Part shown: positions 60,224 through 64,000 of the stretch, piece by piece
Layout of the letters: each line of letters starts with the position of its first letter
How positions within the stretch are numbered: the first letter of the stretch is position 1
DNA from: Daejeonia sp002484105
GTDB taxonomy: Bacteria; Bacteroidota; Bacteroidia; Flavobacteriales; Weeksellaceae
Direction: 5' to 3'
NCBI RefSeq assembly: GCF_051175565.1
Contig: NZ_CP195105.1
Location: forward strand, 1,984,001 to 2,048,000
DNA: 64,000 nucleotides
The notes under the pieces: model-generated
What the model saw: the letters and a program-made list of their open reading frames with translations, nothing else
What the model was told of the DNA's origin: nothing
Database searches by the model: none
Made by a program: the position numbers and the translations under genes

Positions 60224-60314
60224 TTGCCAACGTGCTGAAATGTGCCTGTTTTTCAGTTAACATATATCATTTTATCTGATTTTTATAATCCGGTAAGCGG
60301 CTTTATGACATGAG

Positions 60315-60351
60315 AGCAAAAAAGAAGTTACTGCACAATACAGTAACTTCT
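60315..60351 (-). terminator. Rho-independent terminator after the Lys/Ala-rich lipoprotein
   Basis: AGAAGTTACTG and CAGTAACTTCT (60323-60333 and 60341-60351) form a perfect 11-bp stem; on the minus strand it is followed by a T-run. Confidence 0.85.
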
Positions 60352-60370
60352 ACAGAATGATTGTTGAAGA

Positions 60371-60886
60371 TTATTTGGCTTTTGCTTTGTCTAAAGCTTT
60401 GTTATAGGCTTCCTTAGCATCTCCGGCTGTTTTTTTCGCTGCATCCTTTACATCTGCAGCGGCTTTTTGGGATGCATCTTTCACATCGGTGGCAGCTTTG
60501 TCGGTGGCATTTTTGATGTCTTCTCCGGCTTTGTCTGCCTTGGCTTTGGTTTCGTCGGCAGCTTTGCCTACGCCTTCTTTCACATCAGCAGCGGCATCTT
60601 TGGCAGCGGTTTTTGTTTTTTCCCAGGCAGATTTGGCATCATCCAGAGCTTTGCGGGTCGTGGCTTCCGCATCTTTGTCACCTTTTTTCACGGCTTCATC
60701 CAGTTTTGCCTGCAGAGAGTCTACTTTGGCTTTGGCTTCAGCTTCATCTACCGGAACATTTTCCGTTGTGGTGGTTACCTGAAGTGTATCCGGACCATCG
60801 GCGGTAATGGTGGTTGTTTCCTGTTTTTTGCATGAAAATGCGGTGAGGAGCATCGCAGATGAAGCGATGACGAAAACTTTTTTCAT
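60371..60886 (-). CDS. Lys/Ala/Asp-repeat lipoprotein (LEA-like helical tail)
   Basis: 171 aa. Signal peptide with lipobox ending LLTAFSC (Cys19). After a Thr-rich linker, residues 50-171 are a continuous, very hydrophilic amphipathic helix of repeating 7- and 11-residue units such as KAADETKAKADKAGED and DKAATDVKDASQKAAADVKD, with almost no aromatic residues. This resembles LEA-type and YtxH/apolipoprotein-like stress proteins. No catalytic feature. It is probably outer-membrane anchored; a role in stress or envelope spacing is speculation. It is monocistronic with its own terminator. Confidence 0.7.
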   Translation of the reverse strand: MKKVFVIASSAMLLTAFSCKKQETTTITADGPDTLQVTTTTENVPVDEAEAKAKVDSLQAKLDEAVKKGDKDAEATTRKALDDAKSAWEKTKTAAKDAAADVKEGVGKAADETKAKADKAGEDIKNATDKAATDVKDASQKAAADVKDAAKKTAGDAKEAYNKALDKAKAK

Positions 60887-61189
60887 AATTTTTTATTTAA
60901 AGATTAACGATAAAATTCTGTGACAAGATAGAAAAAAAATCTTTTCCTGTATTGAGAAATATAGGGAAAGAATTGCAATATTTCCATATCAGATGCTTTG
61001 CTGTGGAATGTGTTCAAAAAAATCAGTAAAATTTTTATCACCCTTTGAAATCATTTTATTACTCTTTTGGAGGGTAGTTTTTGTCTGTATCAATGTCGAA
61101 AATAAAAATTCATCTTGTAAAACGGTGAAAAAATATTGGTCTTCATCAGGAAATATTTTAGATTTGGATCGGTTAAAAAAAAGTAAACA
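60887..61189. other. AT-rich intergenic region between divergent genes
   Basis: Separates the divergent lipoprotein gene and purE. It holds the purE -7 motif at 61159-61166. For the minus-strand gene only partial matches such as TATATTTC were seen. No open frame looks like a gene; the minus-strand frame across 60989-61390 is a shadow of purE. Confidence 0.4.
61159..61166 (+). promoter_or_regulatory. -7 promoter element of purE
   Basis: TAGATTTG, a perfect TAnnTTTG, 23 bp before the purE ATG. Confidence 0.5.
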
Positions 61190-61693
61190 ATGGTAGGAAT
61201 TATCATGGGAAGCCAGAGCGACCTTGCAATTATGGAAAAAGCAGCAGATTTTTTGAAAACAATGGATATTCCGTACGAACTGACGGTGGTTTCTGCACAC
61301 AGAACACCGGAACGTATGTTCGAGTATGCCGGGACGGCAGCCGGACGCGGCATTAAAGTCATTATAGCCGGAGCCGGTGGTGCTGCACATCTGCCGGGGA
61401 TGGTAGCAAGTTGTACGACACTTCCTGTTATTGGTGTACCCATTCTATCAAGTAATTCCATTGACGGTTGGGATTCTGTACTGTCAATCCTGCAGATGCC
61501 CGGTGGTATTCCTGTGGCTACGGTTGCACTGAATGGCTCACTGAATGCGGGAATTCTCGCTGCAAAAATTTTGGGTACTTCTGATGAAGAGGTTTCAAAA
61601 AAACTGATGCAGTATCAGGAAACACTTAAAGAAAAAGTTCTGGATACAGTATCGGAAATCAAAAAGCATCATCCTAATCATTTTGACCGGTAA
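61190..61693 (+). CDS. purE: N5-carboxyaminoimidazole ribonucleotide mutase
   Basis: 167 aa, class I PurE that moves the carboxylate of N5-CAIR to C4. GIIMGSQSDLAIMEKAADFL, the SAHRTPERMFEYA loop with the catalytic His, GAGGAAHLPGMVAS, and LSSNSIDGWDSVLSILQMPGG are all present. Substrate comes from PurK (58304). The two genes are separated by two minus-strand genes and each has its own promoter motif. Confidence 0.96.
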   Translation: MVGIIMGSQSDLAIMEKAADFLKTMDIPYELTVVSAHRTPERMFEYAGTAAGRGIKVIIAGAGGAAHLPGMVASCTTLPVIGVPILSSNSIDGWDSVLSILQMPGGIPVATVALNGSLNAGILAAKILGTSDEEVSKKLMQYQETLKEKVLDTVSEIKKHHPNHFDR

Positions 61694-61718
61694 CTGAATT
61701 TTAGGGTAGACTTTTTTT

Positions 61719-62207
61719 TCAGATCAGATCTGCAAACTGTGCTTCTGCGGCAATGATGAGATCCTGTGGACGCAATACCAGTTGCAGCCCTCGTTTTCCG
61801 GCACTGATGATGATTTTGTCCTGAAGAAGTGCCAGTTCTTCTATATAAGTGGGGAAATGTTTCTTCATGCCAACCGGCGAGCAGCCCCCACGGATATAGC
61901 CTGTAACCGGAAGCAATTCCTTCATCGGAAGCAATTCGCAGTTCTTATTGCCGGACACTTTGGCTGTTTTTTTCAAATCCATCTGTGCATTCCCTGGGAT
62001 TACGACTACAAGATACGGATCATTGTTGCCCTGCAGGATAAGTGTTTTGAAAAGTTTTTCCGGATCTTCACCGATGGCTTCTGCAACATGTAGAGCACTC
62101 AAATCATTCTCATCGACAGGATATTCCCGAAGTTCGTAGGGAATGCCAAGCTGGTCCAGAATGCGTGCAGCATTGGTTTTGTGCGATGTTTTTCTGGAAT
62201 CTTTCAT
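61719..62207 (-). CDS. ybaK: Cys-tRNA(Pro) deacylase, YbaK/EbsC family
   Basis: 162 aa. Hydrolyses mischarged Cys-tRNA(Pro). The family core is LFKTLILQGNNDPYLVVVIPGNAQMDLKKTAKVSG with the conserved Lys, then LPVTGYIRGGCSPVGMKK and a final KIIISAGKRGLQLVL. The only good start is ATG 62207. A perfect -7 motif at 62212-62219 puts transcription start on or next to that ATG, so the mRNA may be leaderless. Divergent from the MarR operon. Confidence 0.93.
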   Translation of the reverse strand: MKDSRKTSHKTNAARILDQLGIPYELREYPVDENDLSALHVAEAIGEDPEKLFKTLILQGNNDPYLVVVIPGNAQMDLKKTAKVSGNKNCELLPMKELLPVTGYIRGGCSPVGMKKHFPTYIEELALLQDKIIISAGKRGLQLVLRPQDLIIAAEAQFADLI

Positions 62208-62211
62208 TCTG

Positions 62212-62219
62212 CAAAATTA
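62212..62219 (-). promoter_or_regulatory. -7 promoter element of ybaK
   Basis: Reads TAATTTTG on the minus strand, a perfect TAnnTTTG, with only 4 bp between its last base and the ATG. Confidence 0.45.
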
Positions 62220-62276
62220 ATATTTTTCCCGGATGATGATTGAGCATCCTATTTCTGCAATTAAATTTTAAGCAAA

Positions 62277-62296
62277 TATATTTTGTACAATATAAA
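62277..62296 (+). promoter_or_regulatory. Imperfect palindrome, candidate MarR-family operator
   Basis: TATATTTTGTACAATATAAA centred on the perfect 8-bp palindrome TTGTACAA (62283-62290), eight of ten pairs matching. It covers about -40 to -21 relative to the predicted MarR transcription start, a position suited to autorepression. Confidence 0.45.
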
Positions 62297-62304
62297 TATA
62301 TGTT

Positions 62305-62312
62305 TACCTTTG
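62305..62312 (+). promoter_or_regulatory. -7 promoter element of the MarR operon
   Basis: TACCTTTG, a perfect TAnnTTTG. Transcription start near 62317 rules out the longer frame from 62283. Confidence 0.6.
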
Positions 62313-62327
62313 CAGCATAAAATGGTT

Positions 62328-62756
62328 ATGGAAGCAGAGAATTTAAAAATCAGCAGTCAGGCATGTTTCCCGCTTTATGTACTTTCGCGGGAGATTACCG
62401 GTATCTACCGTCCTTATCTGGACGCTTTGGATCTTACCTATCCACAGTATCTTGTACTGATGGTACTTTGGGAACAGCAGCCACAAACGGTGAATGCTAT
62501 TGGCGAAATCCTCCATCTGGACAGTGGCACACTGACGCCTTTGCTGAAAAGACTCGAAGCCAAAAAACTGATCAGCCGCCAGCGTAAAAGCTGTGACGAG
62601 AGAGTAGTGGAAATTACGCTGACGGAAACGGGGACCGAATTGCAGGGAGAAGCCCGTAAAATACCTGAAAAAGTGATACAGACGCTAGATATTTCGCAGG
62701 ATGAGATTAACCAGCTGAAGGCCATCACCCGGAAAATACTCCAGAGAATCCAATAA
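62328..62756 (+). CDS. MarR-family regulator, OhrR-like
   Basis: 142 aa. The N-terminus ISSQACFPLYVLSREITGIYRPYLDALDLTYPQYLVLMVLWE closely follows the OhrR pattern, with the peroxide-sensing Cys at position 13. The wing HTH is NAIGEILHLDSGTLTPLLKRLEAKKLISRQR, followed by the DERVVEITLT wing. OhrR proteins derepress detoxification genes when the Cys is oxidised by organic hydroperoxides. ATG 62322 is an alternative two codons upstream. It heads an operon with DUF1304 and nitroreductase genes; no ohr gene is next to it. Confidence 0.92.
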   Translation: MEAENLKISSQACFPLYVLSREITGIYRPYLDALDLTYPQYLVLMVLWEQQPQTVNAIGEILHLDSGTLTPLLKRLEAKKLISRQRKSCDERVVEITLTETGTELQGEARKIPEKVIQTLDISQDEINQLKAITRKILQRIQ

Positions 62757-62782
62757 CGACTACCTCACTGTAATAAAATATC

Positions 62783-63151
62783 ATGGAAATTTTTGCAAAA
62801 ATTCTTATAGCTGTTATCGCGGGCGAACATCTCTTTATCCTTTGGATGGAAATGTTCTCCTGGGACAAAACGGGAAAAAAAGCCTTTAAGGGAGCGCTTC
62901 CTGACGACATGTTTATCCCTACAAAAGGCATGGCAGCCAATCAGGGACTGTACAATGGTTTTCTTGCTGCAGGTTTGTTGTGGTCTTTTTTTATCAGTGA
63001 TCCGCAGTGGTCATTCAATATCAGTGTGTTTTTTCTGTCGTGTGTAGTGGTAGCAGGGCTTTATGGAGCTGTAACGGCTTCCGGAAAGATTTTCTTTGTC
63101 CAGGCATTGCCGGCATTGCTTGCACTTATTTTTCTGCTCACTTCAAAATAA
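62783..63151 (+). CDS. DUF1304-domain membrane protein
   Basis: 122 aa with four hydrophobic segments (ILIAVIAGEHLFILWMEMF, GLYNGFLAAGLLWSFFI, FFLSCVVVAGLYGAVTA, and a C-terminal FVQALPALLALIFLLTS). GMAANQGLYNGFLAAGL is the DUF1304 hallmark. The function is unknown. It starts 27 bp after the OhrR-like gene and 31 bp before the nitroreductase gene, so it probably belongs to the same oxidant- or electrophile-responsive operon. Confidence 0.9.
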   Translation: MEIFAKILIAVIAGEHLFILWMEMFSWDKTGKKAFKGALPDDMFIPTKGMAANQGLYNGFLAAGLLWSFFISDPQWSFNISVFFLSCVVVAGLYGAVTASGKIFFVQALPALLALIFLLTSK

Positions 63152-63181
63152 ATAGTATTCATCAAAACAATAATATACAAA

Positions 63182-63814
63182 ATGTCATTAATAGAAGATT
63201 TAAAATGGAGACATGCCGTAAAGGCATATAATCCGGATAAAAAAGTTGCCCCGGAAGATATCGAAAAAATTGTGGAAGCAGCACGTATGGCGCCCACTTC
63301 TTCAGGACTTCAGCCGTTCAAAGTGATCGTTGTCAGCAGTCCGGATCTTAAAAACAAACTGGCGGAAGGTGCTCTGAACCCGGATTGTATGAGAGAATGT
63401 TCGCACGTTATCATTTTTGCAGCATGGGACCGCTATACAGAAGAGAGAATTGATCATATCTATGATTTTACTACCGACGAAAGAGGGCTTCCGAGAGGCC
63501 GTTTTGGCAGTTATACCGACAAACTGAAATCCATCTATCTGCCACAGCCTGCAGAAGAAAATTTTGCACATACGGCAAGGCAGACTTATATTGCGTTGGG
63601 CCTTGCGCTTGCCCAGGCTGCAGAGCTGCATATAGATACAACGCCGGTAGAAGGTTTTGATAATGCCTTGGTGGATGATGTTTTGGGACTTGAAAAACTT
63701 GGACTGAAAAGTGTATCGCTGATCTATGCCGGTGTTGCTGATCCCGAAAGAGACTGGATAGCGCCGATGAAGAAAGTGCGGGTTCCAAAAGAAGAATTTG
63801 TCGTCGAAATGTAA
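63182..63814 (+). CDS. NAD(P)H-dependent nitroreductase-family oxidoreductase
   Basis: 210 aa, FMN-dependent. It opens with LKWRHAVKAYNPDKKV (the Arg-Lys pair that contacts FMN phosphate), then AARMAPTSSGLQPFKVIVV, and ends with WIAPMKKVRVPKEEFV. The fold matches NfsB-type enzymes that reduce nitroaromatics, quinones or aldehydes. It is last in the OhrR-like operon and is followed by a terminator, so reductive detoxification under that regulator is the reasonable reading. Confidence 0.92.
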   Translation: MSLIEDLKWRHAVKAYNPDKKVAPEDIEKIVEAARMAPTSSGLQPFKVIVVSSPDLKNKLAEGALNPDCMRECSHVIIFAAWDRYTEERIDHIYDFTTDERGLPRGRFGSYTDKLKSIYLPQPAEENFAHTARQTYIALGLALAQAAELHIDTTPVEGFDNALVDDVLGLEKLGLKSVSLIYAGVADPERDWIAPMKKVRVPKEEFVVEM

Positions 63815-63850
63815 AAAATCATTTGTGTTTATAACAGCCTTACCGGCATT

Positions 63851-63879
63851 AACCGTCTCTATAAAAGAGGCGGTTTTTT
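63851..63879 (+). terminator. Rho-independent terminator after the nitroreductase
   Basis: ACCGTCTC (63852-63859) pairs with GAGGCGGT (63867-63874, one wobble), followed by six T residues. Confidence 0.75.
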
Positions 63880-64000
63880 ACTTCTTTAGGAAAAGCATAA
63901 TATTGTCGAAGTGAGCCACTGCAAGAGAAAGTGAATAAAGACTGAAATTTTTTGATGTTTATCTTCCAAGATCTTTAAAAAGATGAAAAATAGCCCTTCA
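63880..64000. other. Window end, no recognisable feature
   Basis: The minus strand has one open frame of about 38 codons running in from the edge and stopping near 63890, with a hydrophobic, unrecognised translation. It could be the tail of a convergent gene or chance. Confidence 0.3.

Noticed and set aside
1..64000. CRISPR array, prophage or integrative element
   Set aside because: No regularly spaced direct repeats, integrase, capsid, relaxase or defence gene cluster was seen; the only mobile DNA is the nested IS pair.

Overview
The window reads as ordinary chromosome of a Bacteroidota bacterium, most likely a Flavobacteriia member of the Weeksellaceae (Chryseobacterium-like). Four things point there. 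Moderately AT-rich DNA has many genes preceded by the Bacteroidota -7 promoter TAnnTTTG and almost no Shine-Dalgarno sequences. There is a type IX secretion sorting domain on a secreted subtilase. Arginine is made with a transcarbamylase of the acylornithine type. Family-typical proteins are present (DUF4199, DUF4920, head-GIN/DUF2807, SMUG2-type glycosylase, HsdR_N-like protein beside holA). The genus is inference.

Layout. 0-5 kb: tail of a probable c-type cytochrome, lysS, then an IS630-family element killed by a small deletion and by insertion of an intact IS4-family element, then tRNA-Ser(UGA) and crcB. 5-13 kb: MFS efflux pump, topB, DUF4920 protein, APC permease, menB and menA (menaquinone), with a heptamer repeat array just before menA. 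13-27 kb: a decayed secreted-protein remnant, UPF0173 hydrolase, a NUMOD4/HNH-type protein, the SRP RNA gene, a polyprenyl-phosphate glycosyltransferase, phosphohexomutase, aminotransferase, a GC-rich repeat, an ECF sigma factor, lipA, cinA, two head-GIN proteins and an M13 metallopeptidase.

27-36.5 kb is the most coherent functional unit: a GNAT acyltransferase overlapping argG, then argC, argD, argF', argB, argE, argH, followed within a few bases by an Lrp/AsnC regulator and a cupin. No classical argA or argJ is present, so the GNAT protein is the natural candidate for the first acylation step. 36.5-47 kb: DNA glycosylase, HAD phosphatase, holA, trxB, a TatA-like protein, PAP2 phosphatase, rlmH and yihY facing each other, nhaA and the RelA/SpoT enzyme. 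47-64 kb: OmpA lipoprotein, M20 dipeptidase, etfBA, pseudouridine synthase, a frameshifted subtilase, DegT-galE, mntH with a palindromic operator candidate, purK and purE, and an OhrR-like MarR - DUF1304 - nitroreductase operon.

I see no CRISPR array, prophage, conjugative module or recognised defence island. The most unusual signals are small: a perfect 32-bp tandem duplication that copies the nhaA start region into an upstream mini-ORF, two face-to-face promoters between rlmH and yihY, the heptamer array at menA, the GC-rich repeat, and the nested insertion sequences. Promoters and terminators were read by eye; start codons were often chosen from the position of the -7 motif and known family N-termini. 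Transcription starts quoted in entries are placed about 4-6 nt after the -7 motif, the spacing that fits the SRP RNA 5' end here.
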